A DNA stretch of 64,000 nucleotides from Pseudomonas batumici (GTDB lineage: Bacteria > Pseudomonadota > Gammaproteobacteria > Pseudomonadales > Pseudomonadaceae): contig NZ_JXDG01000020.1 of the NCBI RefSeq assembly GCF_000820515.1, positions 62,001-126,000 of the forward strand. Reading direction: 5' to 3'. Below the pieces are notes generated by a model, which worked only from the letters and a program-made list of their open reading frames with translations, was not told the origin of the DNA and ran no database searches. This document shows, piece by piece, positions 55,198 to 63,305 of the stretch. A program made the position numbers and the translations under genes. Within the stretch, counting starts at the first letter, position 1; the number at the start of each line of letters is the position of its first letter.

Positions 55198-56508
55198 ATG
55201 CCCATTGCGAATGCGACAACCGCGACCTCGGTCGCCGATCCGACCCAAGCGCTTTACCACAAGATCACCTGGAAACTGATCCCGTTCCTGTGCTTCTGCT
55301 ACCTGGCCGCCTACCTCGACCGGATCAATATCGGCTTTGCCAAACTGCAGATGCTCGACCAGCTGCACTTCAGCGAAACCGCCTTCGGCCTCGGTGCGGG
55401 GCTGTTTTTCGTCGGCTATATCCTCTTCGAAGTACCGAGCAACCTGGTGCTGGAAAAGGTCGGGGCGAAAGTCTGGATCGCGCGGATCATGATCACCTGG
55501 GGCCTGCTCTCGGCCTGCACGCTGCTGGTGACCTCCACCACCCAGTTCTACATCCTGCGTTTCCTCCTCGGCGCCGCCGAAGCAGGCTTCCTGCCGGGTG
55601 TGCTGTTCTACCTGACCACCTGGTTCCCGACCCACCGGCGCGGGCGGATCATCGCCCTGTTCATGATCGGCCTGCCGCTGTCCAGCGTCATCGGCGGACC
55701 GCTGTCGGGCTGGGTCATGGGCCACTTCGACCAGGTCAGCGGGCTGCGCGGCTGGCAATGGCTGTTCCTGATCGAAGCGGTCCCCAGCGTATTGCTCGGG
55801 ATCCTGACCTTCTGGGCGCTGCCGAACCACTTCCAGCAGGCCAAATGGCTCAGCGAGGAGGAAAAGGCCGTGCTGGAAAACGAACTGCAGAGCGATGAAG
55901 CCAGCAGCCCCGAGAGCAAGCAGCACTTTCGCGACGGCTTCTTCAACCTCAAGGTCTGGATGCTCGGCGGCATCGACTTCTCGATCCTGCTCAGCGCCTA
56001 CGCCATGGGCTTCTGGATGCCGACCTTCATCCGCAACGCGGGGATCACCGACACCTTCCATATCGGGGTGCTCACCGCCCTGCCGAGTGTCGCCGCGCTG
56101 CTGGGCATGCTGCTGATCGGCGCCAGCTCCGACAGGCATCGCGAACGCCGCTGGCACATCATCGTGCCGTTCTTCGTCGGTGCCGCCGCCATGGCTACCA
56201 GCACCTTCTTCACCCATAACGTGGTGGCGACGGTCACCCTGTTCGCCATCGCCTCGGCGGCGATCATCGGCGCGGTGCCGGTGTTCTTCAGCCTGCCGGC
56301 GACCTTCCTCAAGGGCACCGCGGCGGCCACCGGCTTTGCCCTGGCCTGCTCGCTGGCGAACATCGCCGGGCTGGTCAGCAACTCGCTGATGGGCGTGGCC
56401 ATCGACCTCACCGGCAGCAGCGCCGGGGCCCTCTGGTTCTTCGCCGGTTGCCTGATCCTCAGCAGCGGCCTGGTGATCGCCCTGCCGGCCAAGCTGGTCA
56501 ATCGTTAA
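55198..56508 (+). CDS. nicT: MFS transporter NicT
   Basis: 436 aa, 12 membrane segments, anion:cation symporter branch of MFS (start YHKITWKLIPFLCFCYLAAYLDRINIGFAKLQM; loop motif RFLLGAAEAGFLPGVLFYLTTWFP). It probably imports nicotinate or 6-hydroxynicotinate. A 169-bp gap, without an evident terminator, separates it from nicF. Confidence 0.9.
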   Translation: MPIANATTATSVADPTQALYHKITWKLIPFLCFCYLAAYLDRINIGFAKLQMLDQLHFSETAFGLGAGLFFVGYILFEVPSNLVLEKVGAKVWIARIMITWGLLSACTLLVTSTTQFYILRFLLGAAEAGFLPGVLFYLTTWFPTHRRGRIIALFMIGLPLSSVIGGPLSGWVMGHFDQVSGLRGWQWLFLIEAVPSVLLGILTFWALPNHFQQAKWLSEEEKAVLENELQSDEASSPESKQHFRDGFFNLKVWMLGGIDFSILLSAYAMGFWMPTFIRNAGITDTFHIGVLTALPSVAALLGMLLIGASSDRHRERRWHIIVPFFVGAAAMATSTFFTHNVVATVTLFAIASAAIIGAVPVFFSLPATFLKGTAAATGFALACSLANIAGLVSNSLMGVAIDLTGSSAGALWFFAGCLILSSGLVIALPAKLVNR

Positions 56509-56598
56509 GTGACCACTGACCTGCCGATGGCTTTTCCAGGCATCGGCAGGCAGGCTGGATCAGCGCAATACAACCACAACTCATTGGGGCACATCACC

Positions 56599-57678
56599 AT
56601 GCAACGCTTTCTCAAGGGCTGCGCGCTGGCGTTGGCTGTCGGCCTGTCCGCCGGCTCGCTGCAAGCGGCTGAAAAAGTCATCATCGACACCGATTTCAAC
56701 GTCCTCAACGACGACGGCCAGGCCTTTATCATGCTGGCGCAGTTGCACGCGCAAAAGAAGATCGACCTGCTGGGCATGACCCTGGTCAGCGGCAATGCCT
56801 GGGTCGACCAGGAACAGGTCGACGCCCTCAGGGCCGTGGAACGCATGGGGGTGGAAAAGGAGATCGGCGTTTACTCCGGCGCGGCCTATCCGCTGCTGCA
56901 TGACTTCGCCACTTATCCACAGGAGCAGGCGCTGTTCGGTGCCGGCTGGTCGGGGGCGTTCAAGAGCCCGCGTCCGACCTCCACCTCGCAATTGGTCGCG
57001 CCACCCGATGGCCTGGCGACGCATACCAAACTGCGCAGCGAAACCGCCCCGCAGTTCATTATCGACAGCGTGCGCAAGAACCCGCACGAAGTGACCCTGC
57101 TGGCCATCGGCCCGCTGACCAACCTGGCCCTGGCGATCCGCCAGGCGCCGGATATCGTGCCGCTGATCAAGCGCATCGTGTACATGGGCGGCGCCATCGA
57201 GATTCCCGGCAACACCACGCCGGCGGCGGAGTTCAACTGGTGGTTCGACCCGGAAGCGGCGAAGATCGTCCTGCGCTCGCCCATCGAACACGTGATCTTC
57301 CCCAACGATGTCTGCGAGAAAGTCACCTTCGATGCCTCGGTCTACAAGCGAGTGATTGCCGCCAAGGGCGCGGTGCCGGAGCTGTACAAGAGCGTGTTCG
57401 GGCCGCAGTTCGCCAAGGACCCGGGTTATCACAGCTTCACCTGGGACAGCCTGCCAGCGTTGTTCCTGGCGGAACCTGGGATCGTCACCGAGTCGCGTGA
57501 GATGTGGATCGATGTCGATACCCATTTCGGACCGGACTACGGTCGTGCGCTGGGCTACAAGAAGAGCCCGCCCGTGGGGACGCAGAAAGCCAGGATCGTG
57601 TTCGCCGTGGACCAGAAGAAATTCTGGAACGACTACGTGTCGCTGGTGACCTTGCCGACGCCCGTGAAAAAGCCCTGA
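56599..57678 (+). CDS. Periplasmic inosine-uridine-type nucleoside hydrolase
   Basis: 359 aa from ATG 56599. A signal peptide (LALAVGLSAGSLQA-AEKV) predicts export, unusual for this mostly cytosolic family. Ca2+-site motif IIDTDFNVLNDDGQA (D-x-D-x4-DD) and EFNWWFDPEAAKIVL with asparagines and acids of the active site, plus LAIGPLTNLALAI. It would cleave ribonucleosides into base and ribose. It follows nicT by 90 bp and ends at a hairpin, so it is likely part of the nic operon, in the place where P. putida has the porin gene nicP. Nicotinate riboside as substrate is a guess. Confidence 0.85.
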   Translation: MQRFLKGCALALAVGLSAGSLQAAEKVIIDTDFNVLNDDGQAFIMLAQLHAQKKIDLLGMTLVSGNAWVDQEQVDALRAVERMGVEKEIGVYSGAAYPLLHDFATYPQEQALFGAGWSGAFKSPRPTSTSQLVAPPDGLATHTKLRSETAPQFIIDSVRKNPHEVTLLAIGPLTNLALAIRQAPDIVPLIKRIVYMGGAIEIPGNTTPAAEFNWWFDPEAAKIVLRSPIEHVIFPNDVCEKVTFDASVYKRVIAAKGAVPELYKSVFGPQFAKDPGYHSFTWDSLPALFLAEPGIVTESREMWIDVDTHFGPDYGRALGYKKSPPVGTQKARIVFAVDQKKFWNDYVSLVTLPTPVKKP

Positions 57679-57685
57679 GGCCAGC

Positions 57686-57709
57686 GGTGACCGCTCAGCG
57701 GTCACCTTT
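57686..57709 (+). terminator. Probable terminator after the nic/nucleoside hydrolase operon
   Basis: Stem GGTGACCG / CGGTCACC with loop CTCAG, followed by only three T; starts eight bases after the stop codon. Confidence 0.6.
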
Positions 57710-57966
57710 CCCCCGAGCGCCGCCGTCCTACGCCCCCCCAGATAAAAACGACCAACGGCAAAAAAATTAACGACAGCGCTTTCCTACTTTCCCTACCCGC
57801 GTCACTGCCATCCCCCCTTCGCCCGCCTGCGCGAGCCTGCGAATTAACTGACTGTAAACAAAGAATTTCCGCATTTTTTGACGCGGCTGGAAGCACTTTG
57901 CCTTCAGCCCACAACACAAAAAGAATTGCCTGACAGAAACAGATTACTCGGCCTTGTACAGTCGCC

Positions 57967-57986
57967 ACCTGTCAATTTTGACAGGT
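57967..57986. promoter_or_regulatory. lux/las-box-like inverted repeat
   Basis: ACCTGTCAATTTTGACAGGT: 20 bp with perfect nine-base arms around a TT centre. It keeps the ACCTG-N10-CAGGT frame of lux boxes and is close to the lasB OP1 type box of P. aeruginosa. It lies about 150 bp before ATG 58136. The right arm contains a TTGACA hexamer that could be a -35, though no well-spaced -10 was found. Confidence 0.55.
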
Positions 57987-58135
57987 CCCAAAACGTTTTT
58001 TTCTGTTTATAACTTCACGGGCGATCTGCGGAAATCGCCAGTGACGTTGGGGCCCTTTTCGCCAGGAACGCCTGAGCAACTCAGCCAAAAAAACCGATGA
58101 ATCTCTTCAATCGCATTTTTGCGGGAGTTTCCGAT

Positions 58136-58417
58136 ATGCACGCTTCACTCTCCAAACCCACCGCCACCAACGCGCCCACGCTTCCCCCTGCACCGCAAGC
58201 CACTGAAGCGCGCCCGCGCATCAACCTGACCCGCAAGGAGCTGGAGGTCATGGAGTGGGCCGTGATGGGCAAGTCTTCGTGGGAAATTGCACAAATCCTT
58301 GAATGCACGGAATCGGCGGTGAACTATCACTTCGCCAATATCCGGGTCAAATTCAAGGTGTCGTCGCGCTGGGCCGCCCTGCGCAAGGCGGCGGAAATGG
58401 GCCTGGTGCAGCTGTGA
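58136..58417 (+). CDS. Stand-alone LuxR-type HTH protein
   Basis: 93 aa from ATG 58136; GGGAG eight bases upstream favours this over ATG 58097. A 30-residue Pro/Thr-rich start is followed by one LuxR/GerE HTH (INLTRKELEVMEWAVMGKSSWEIAQILECTESAVNYHFANIRVKFKVSSRWAALRKAAEMGLV). The G-K-S-S-W-E-I-A and V-N-Y-H-F features are those of quorum-sensing LuxR proteins, but there is no autoinducer-binding domain. It may bind lux boxes without ligand or antagonise full-length LuxR proteins. It is convergent with the first RHS gene. Confidence 0.82.
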   Translation: MHASLSKPTATNAPTLPPAPQATEARPRINLTRKELEVMEWAVMGKSSWEIAQILECTESAVNYHFANIRVKFKVSSRWAALRKAAEMGLVQL

Positions 58418-58556
58418 CACCGATCCCCGCCGGCTGGCCGGCGTGATACTCACAGTCCCGACCTGATCGTCACACGAGAACTGCACTCGGCAGTTGTGAC
58501 CCTCAGGCGCCGTTGCGATTCGCTCCCCGATCGACAGACCGACGCCCCCATGCCTA

Positions 58557-59648
58557 TCACCACATGCGTCGGGTCGCATAGTATTTCGTTGTCGGTGGAT
58601 ATCTGCGTTTTGCTATTTGCATCTCAACCATGAGAATACGGACTTTTACAGACATATCCTCACCAAAACCTCTAATATCTCTAACACCCCTAAAGCCCTC
58701 CACAACCTGATCATACTTATTGAGAGTGGGTTTAATTTCTTTATAGGCATTCCTGGCAATGCTGGGCAAGGCACCTTTCACCTGCCCCCTCATCGCAAGA
58801 GGTAGTTCTGTTCCTAGCTCCTTGATGAGTAATAAGCGAGGTTTGGCAGCAGAAGATACAAACCTGTTCATCGCCTCAGAAGTACTCGCCAATGAAACCA
58901 TATCTTTCCCCGGCAGTTGATTAAGAATATTTTCGAGAACACCAGGCATACCTTGAAGTCTCGCGAAAGCCCCTACGGGACTTGGGGAAACCGAAGGAGC
59001 TGCAGAAGCGGCTGCCGAGGGCACCTTCCCGATTGTCGCCAGACGCCTGGGCGCCCTCAGGAGTCGGGAAGTTCGCCTTACAGGTGTCGCTAACAACCTG
59101 AAGAATTCGGAAACGCCAAAATGTCCGGTTGGATCGACAATATTAATGGGGTCGCCCTCACCATAGGCATACGCATTCACGCCCCCCTTTCCGAATGGGC
59201 TCAGACTGTCTGGACTGTTAAACCGCATCAGCACAGCATTGAACGCTCGATACCCATTGCCCAATAGGTAGTGTCCTGTCACGGGATCCGTTCGTTCTCC
59301 GTTGAACCCCAGCAAACTCAGAAGGCCACTTTCTGCAGCCCGATGACCATAAGGCATATAGGCAATGGCCCGCTCCTGCGTCCTCTCCAGCGCATACAGC
59401 ACAGAACGCTGTGAGTCGGTGGCGAGCAGCGTGGTATCACGGGTTGCGCCTTGATGTTGCTGTTGCGCGAGTAAGGTATCTTGCCCTTGGAAGAAGGCAT
59501 GCTTTACCTGACCATGAATCTCGACCGCCAATCGGTTCTTCTGATAAAAGCGCTGATGGCTGGGTAGCCCGGTCGGTGAGCAATCGGCCAGTCGGTCCAG
59601 CGGGTCATAGCGATACTGGATCAGTAGAGTGCCACGGGGAGAGCACAT
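58557..59648 (-). CDS. Short RHS-core protein with F-box-like C-terminal part (copy 1)
   Basis: 363 aa. Residues 10-176 are a compact RHS core: QYRYDPLDRLADC, RSVLYALERTQ, IAYMPYGHRAAESG and the block from LGFNGERTDPVTGHYLLGNGY to SPFGKGGVNAYAYGEGDPIN and DPTGH (residues 113-176), the usual end of an RHS cage. The variable tail (177-363) has a linker and then an F-box-like motif at about 234-265 (MPGVLENILNQLPGKDMVSL + ASTSEAMNRFV: L-x3-I-L-x-x-L-P-x-x-D-x3-L-x4-S). The last 95 residues are unknown. No signal peptide, PAAR or TcB-like part is present, so it would need a carrier. It is tandem with copy 2, which has the same length. Confidence 0.75.
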   Translation of the reverse strand: MCSPRGTLLIQYRYDPLDRLADCSPTGLPSHQRFYQKNRLAVEIHGQVKHAFFQGQDTLLAQQQHQGATRDTTLLATDSQRSVLYALERTQERAIAYMPYGHRAAESGLLSLLGFNGERTDPVTGHYLLGNGYRAFNAVLMRFNSPDSLSPFGKGGVNAYAYGEGDPINIVDPTGHFGVSEFFRLLATPVRRTSRLLRAPRRLATIGKVPSAAASAAPSVSPSPVGAFARLQGMPGVLENILNQLPGKDMVSLASTSEAMNRFVSSAAKPRLLLIKELGTELPLAMRGQVKGALPSIARNAYKEIKPTLNKYDQVVEGFRGVRDIRGFGEDMSVKVRILMVEMQIAKRRYPPTTKYYATRRMW

Positions 59649-59775
59649 GGCCTTGCGCCTTGAGAAAAGTGAGGTCTGCGCGAGTAGTGTGTGCCGAATG
59701 CCGTGACCTGCCTACTGACAGAAGTATCAGGTTTGACCGAGATTTGTGGCGAGCGGGCTTGGCGCAATGCCTTGC

Positions 59776-60867
59776 TCACAGAAACGCACGTCGCCCCCCA
59801 TCCGGGCCTCGTACCATAGCCTCTGGTACTTGCTCGAATAATTCTCTTCGCTCCCTAGCATGGCCAACACGGATTTTTACTGATGTTTTTCTACCATAAC
59901 ATCCAGCACTTCTAACATCCGCCATCACTTGGTTAAAATTATTTACAGTAATTTCTTTATATTTGCCCATAGCATCCTTGGGCAAAACACCTTCCACTTT
60001 ACCTTTCATCGCCAAGGGCAGTTTTGTTCTGAGTTCTCCGATAGGCAATGATGAGGGTGCTTTGGCAGCAGAATATACAACCCCTTTCATTGCGTTAGAA
60101 GTTCTCGCCAATGAAACCATGTCACGCCCCGGTAGCCGTTGTACGATATTATCTAAAACATCTGGCATACCTCGAAGTCTCGCGAAATCCCCCAGGGGAG
60201 TAGAGGGAACCGAAGAAGCTGCGGAAGGGGCGGCCGAGAGCACCCTCCCAATGGTCGCCAAACGCCTGGGCACCCTCAGTAGTCGGAATATTTGTCTTAA
60301 AGGAGTCTCTAACCATTTGAAGAATGCGAAAACGCCAAAATGTCCGGTTGGATCGACGATATTAATGGGGTCGCCCTCACCATAGGCATACGCATTCACG
60401 CCCCCCTTTCCAAACGGGCTCAAACTGTCTGGACTGTTAAACCGCATCAGCACAGCATTGAACGCTCGATACCCATTACCCAATAGGTAGTGTCCTGTCA
60501 CGGGATCCGCTCGTTCGCCGTTGAACCCCAACAAACTCAGCAGGCCACTGTCTGCAGCCCGATGACCATAAGGCATATAGGCAATGGCGCGCTGCTGCGC
60601 CCTCTCCAGCGCATGCAACACAGAACGCTGTGAGTCGGTGGCGAGCAGCGTGGTATCACGGGTTGCGCCTTGATGTTGCTGTTGCGCGAGCAAGGTATCT
60701 TGCCCTTGGAAGAAGGCATGCTTTACCTGACCATGAATCTCGGTCGCCAATCGGCTCTTCTGATAAAAACACTGGAGCCTTGGTAGACCGGTCAGCGAGC
60801 AATCGACCAATCGGTCCAGCGGGTCATAACGATACTGGATCAGTAGAGTGTCACGTGAAGCGTGCAT
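59776..60867 (-). CDS. Short RHS-core protein with F-box-like C-terminal part (copy 2)
   Basis: 363 aa from ATG 60867, set by alignment with copy 1; the ORF continues upstream to 61116 but that part is a REP hairpin. The RHS core is nearly identical to copy 1 (residues 10-176, ending DPTGH). The tail is diverged but homologous: F-box-like MPDVLDNIVQRLPGRDMVSL + ARTSNAMKGVV at about 234-265, then LPLAMKGKVEGVLP and YKEI. The final 30 residues differ completely from copy 1; the stop lies in a short sequence repeated at 61138-61154, so the end may have been remade by recombination. Probably a paralogue from tandem duplication. Confidence 0.75.
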   Translation of the reverse strand: MHASRDTLLIQYRYDPLDRLVDCSLTGLPRLQCFYQKSRLATEIHGQVKHAFFQGQDTLLAQQQHQGATRDTTLLATDSQRSVLHALERAQQRAIAYMPYGHRAADSGLLSLLGFNGERADPVTGHYLLGNGYRAFNAVLMRFNSPDSLSPFGKGGVNAYAYGEGDPINIVDPTGHFGVFAFFKWLETPLRQIFRLLRVPRRLATIGRVLSAAPSAASSVPSTPLGDFARLRGMPDVLDNIVQRLPGRDMVSLARTSNAMKGVVYSAAKAPSSLPIGELRTKLPLAMKGKVEGVLPKDAMGKYKEITVNNFNQVMADVRSAGCYGRKTSVKIRVGHARERRELFEQVPEAMVRGPDGGRRAFL

Positions 60868-60957
60868 GGCCCGTGCTCTTGGAGAGAGATGAGGTCTCAG
60901 CGAGTAGTGTCTGCCGACTTTCGTGACCTGCCTACTGGCAGAAGTATCAGGTTTGGC

Positions 60958-61108
60958 CGAGATTTGTGGCGAGCGGGCTTGCCCGCGCTCGACTGCGAAG
61001 CAGTCGCAAAGCCAGTCACCTCGACCTGCCTGACACACCGAGTTCTCCGGTTTTAGGGTCGCTTCGCAACCCAGCGCGGGCAAGCCCGCTCGCCACCAAA
61101 TCGCACTC
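60958..61108. repeat. Large inverted pair of second-class REP sequences
   Basis: GATTTGTGGCGAGCGGGCTT... at 60960 and its inverse ...AAGCCCGCTCGCCACCAAAT ending near 61106 form arms of about 28 bp around 95 bp. A shortened left arm, GATTTGTGGCGAGCGGGCTTG, also lies upstream of copy 1 (59740-59760), where the rest is deleted. Confidence 0.8.
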
Positions 61109-61232
61109 GGCTTCAAACCTCCTTACTCACTAGCATTGACGCAATGCCTTGCTCACGATAGGCCCGTGAAGCCGTTAAAAGCTTCGCGGCAATCGCGACT
61201 ACAGGTTGGGTCACGTTGCCCTGTTTCAATGC

Positions 61233-61493
61233 TCAGACGCGTAGTCGCCAGCCGAGTACATCCATCAGGTCACAACCATCACGCAGGACCATCGCTGGGA
61301 CTTGAAGGATATGTTGGAAGTCGACGTCATTGGCATTGTGCAGCTCGATGCGGGCCAGGGCTTCGAGCATCTGCGTCGCGGCCAGGAAGCGCGCGGCGGC
61401 GTTGGCGTGGAGCACGTCGGTTGGGCTTTCGGCATCGATCAGCAGGCTGGGGATCAGGCAGTCGATGGCGGTGAGGGGTATGTATTTAGTCAT
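61233..61493 (-). CDS. Small conserved-type protein, unknown function
   Basis: 86 aa from ATG 61493 (GAGG eight bases upstream). It reads TKYIPLTAIDCLIPSLLIDA and ends VLRDGCDLMDVLGWRLRV, with a helical middle. It resembles small DUF3077-type proteins scattered through Pseudomonas genomes, but I cannot assign it firmly. It stands between the RHS pair and IS110 copy 2. Confidence 0.6.
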   Translation of the reverse strand: MTKYIPLTAIDCLIPSLLIDAESPTDVLHANAAARFLAATQMLEALARIELHNANDVDFQHILQVPAMVLRDGCDLMDVLGWRLRV

Positions 61494-61554
61494 GGGTAAA
61501 GCCTCGTTTTTTAAATGAAAGCCATCACTCAATCGTCGCCAAACGAATGTATGG

Positions 61555-61740
61555 TCAGCCCACCTCCTGCAACCACGAGCGATGAGCGGTAAAGCATGCT
61601 TGCGTTAATGTATCCGGGCTCATGGTCGGCAGCTTTGCCGCCTGGCCCTTGATGAGTAGTCGCTCCTGCCTGTCCTTGAAAAAGGTGCCAGCTTCGAAAG
61701 CTGCTTCGTTTGCCAGGTTTTCAAGCAGGATTTGAGCTGT
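61555..61740 (-). pseudogene. ORF remnant next to the second IS110 element
   Basis: An open frame on the minus strand from about 61740 to the TGA at 61555-61557 reads protein-like (ENLANEAAFEAGTFFKDRQE, MSPDTLTQACFTAHRSWLQE) but has no good start; an in-frame stop lies just upstream, close to the transposase 3' flank. It could be the C-terminal piece of a gene cut by the IS insertion, or part of the IS end. The protein family is not recognised. Confidence 0.35.
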
Positions 61741-61787
61741 TTATCGTCATCATCGTTGTCGTCGCAAAAGCCGGTAGTGAATTTCGA

Positions 61788-62810
61788 TCAAGCCATGGAT
61801 TGTGCGTTGTAGCTAACTCCGCGAGCTAAAACAGCCCATACGACCCTTGCCAATTTGTTGGCCAAAGCGCAGGCGACCTTGTTCGGATGCTTTCGTATCA
61901 GCAGGTCTCTGCACCAAGTCCCCAAAGCATCAGTACGTTTATCTATGTGCACCAGAACTGCACGCGAGCCTTGAATCATAAGCTTTCGAAGGTACTTATC
62001 ACCGCGCTTGCTGATGTTCAAAAGGACGGTTTGGCCGCCTGTTGAATACTGCCTCGGCACCAGCCCCAGTGAGGCCGCGAAGTCTCGCGATGAGTGAAAG
62101 TTGGAAGCGTCCCCGACGTCGGCCAGCAGCGCGCTAGCGATGATAGGGCCGATGCCGGGGATGCTCATCAGGCGTGTTCCCGCATCATCAGCTTCCACTT
62201 GCTCTTTGATACTCCGGTCAATCGCCTTAATTTCGTCGTTGAGCCGCTTCATCTCTTCCAGCAGATGTTCAATGAAGGACTTCAGTTGTTGCGGTAACTC
62301 TGCGGCAGGGTCGTCCAGAATCTGGTGAACCTGATTCATGGCCGCTTTTGTGGCAGGCAATGCGATCCCGAACTCAAGCAAGAACCCGTGAATGCGATTT
62401 ATCGTTTGAATTCGATGGCCTACCAATGCTTCCCGAAGACGGTGCTGGGTCGATAGCACTTGCTGTTCCACGGTTTTGATGGCGACGTAACGTGCTCTAG
62501 GACGGGATGCGGCTTCGCAGATTGCCTCAGCGTCGATGTAGTCGTTTTTGTTGCCGGTGACGTAAGGTTTCACATGCTGTGGCGCAATCAATTTTACTTG
62601 ATGACCGAAGGACATAAGCTTCCTGGCAAGGCAGTGTGAGCCGCCACAGGACTCCATCACGATGGTGCAGGGCTTTAGCCTTGCGACAAACTCAAGCAAG
62701 CGGTTGCGATTGAATTTCTTGCGCAGCACTTCCTTGCCTTTGGCGTCGTGCCCTATGAGATGAAAGGTACTTTTTCCAATATCCAGGCCGAGCAAATCCA
62801 AGTTGTCCAT
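61788..62810 (-). CDS. IS110-family transposase (IS1111-type)
   Basis: 340 aa, full length. DEDD domain with LLGLDIGKSTFHLIGHDAKG, VMESCGGSHCLARKL, QHVKPYVTGNKNDYIDAEAICEAASRP; the C-terminal domain has RLMSIPGIGPIIASALLADVGD, FAASLGLVPRQYSTGGQ and LNISKRGDKYLRKLMIQGSRAV. The K-N-D-x-x-D-A-E-A-I-C-E block is of the IS1111 branch, unlike the element at 48208. The two transposases are only distantly related. Element ends were not resolved. Confidence 0.93.
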   Translation of the reverse strand: MDNLDLLGLDIGKSTFHLIGHDAKGKEVLRKKFNRNRLLEFVARLKPCTIVMESCGGSHCLARKLMSFGHQVKLIAPQHVKPYVTGNKNDYIDAEAICEAASRPRARYVAIKTVEQQVLSTQHRLREALVGHRIQTINRIHGFLLEFGIALPATKAAMNQVHQILDDPAAELPQQLKSFIEHLLEEMKRLNDEIKAIDRSIKEQVEADDAGTRLMSIPGIGPIIASALLADVGDASNFHSSRDFAASLGLVPRQYSTGGQTVLLNISKRGDKYLRKLMIQGSRAVLVHIDKRTDALGTWCRDLLIRKHPNKVACALANKLARVVWAVLARGVSYNAQSMA

Positions 62811-63305
62811 GAGAGGTCTCCGCGAAATAAGTGAGAACCCCGGTAATCTTAGATTTAGCGGGGTTCCCGTGCTGGGATGACCATCTCATTAGGGTGGCGG
62901 CTGTACGCAGGTTGGCGAACCGGGCAAACCAAACCGGCAGACCCGAAGGTCTCCCGCGCACAGCCGCCATAGGGCAGCTTTGCGGATGCAAAAGCGCCTG
63001 CAAACTAGCACAAAGCTTTCGCATGGTTTACTGAACGAGTCGCCAAACCCGTGTCGCCAATATGAGCGACCGCCGGACTATAAGCCCCTGGCTTCGGGCG
63101 AAGCAAGGTGCCGATAGGTGAGAATTTGTAAGTGTCGGAGACCGCCGTGAGAGTCGGTAGCCTGAGCATTCACACCCGCTTATGGCTGGAACCGGTCTGC
63201 AGATCTACTTTCGCACCAAGGCCACCCTATCAGTTCTGCTAGTACCGCCCTTTTACAACAGAGCCGACACTGGATATCCGTAGCCATGCCAGCGGAAGCC
63301 AGCCC
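62811..63305. other. Structured non-coding DNA between IS110 copy 2 and the third RHS gene
   Basis: 495 bp. GGCGGCTGT (62896-62904) pairs with ACAGCCGCC (62960-62968) around a loop with further ACCGG/CCGGC complementarity, giving a long hairpin upstream of the transposase. The segment probably includes one end of the IS, possibly a guide RNA, and the promoter of the RHS gene. The exact border could not be found. Confidence 0.45.

Larger units (their letters stand above)
57679..58135. other. Gene-free spacer between nucleoside hydrolase and LuxR-type HTH gene
   Basis: 457 bp, changing from GC-rich to more AT-rich. It contains a hairpin terminator (57686-57709), a lux-box-like 20-mer (57967-57986) and the ribosome site of the HTH gene. 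No other ORF looks real. Confidence 0.6.

Noticed and set aside
60868..61116. N-terminal extension of RHS copy 2
   Set aside because: The extra codons translate a REP hairpin; alignment with copy 1 sets the start at 60867.
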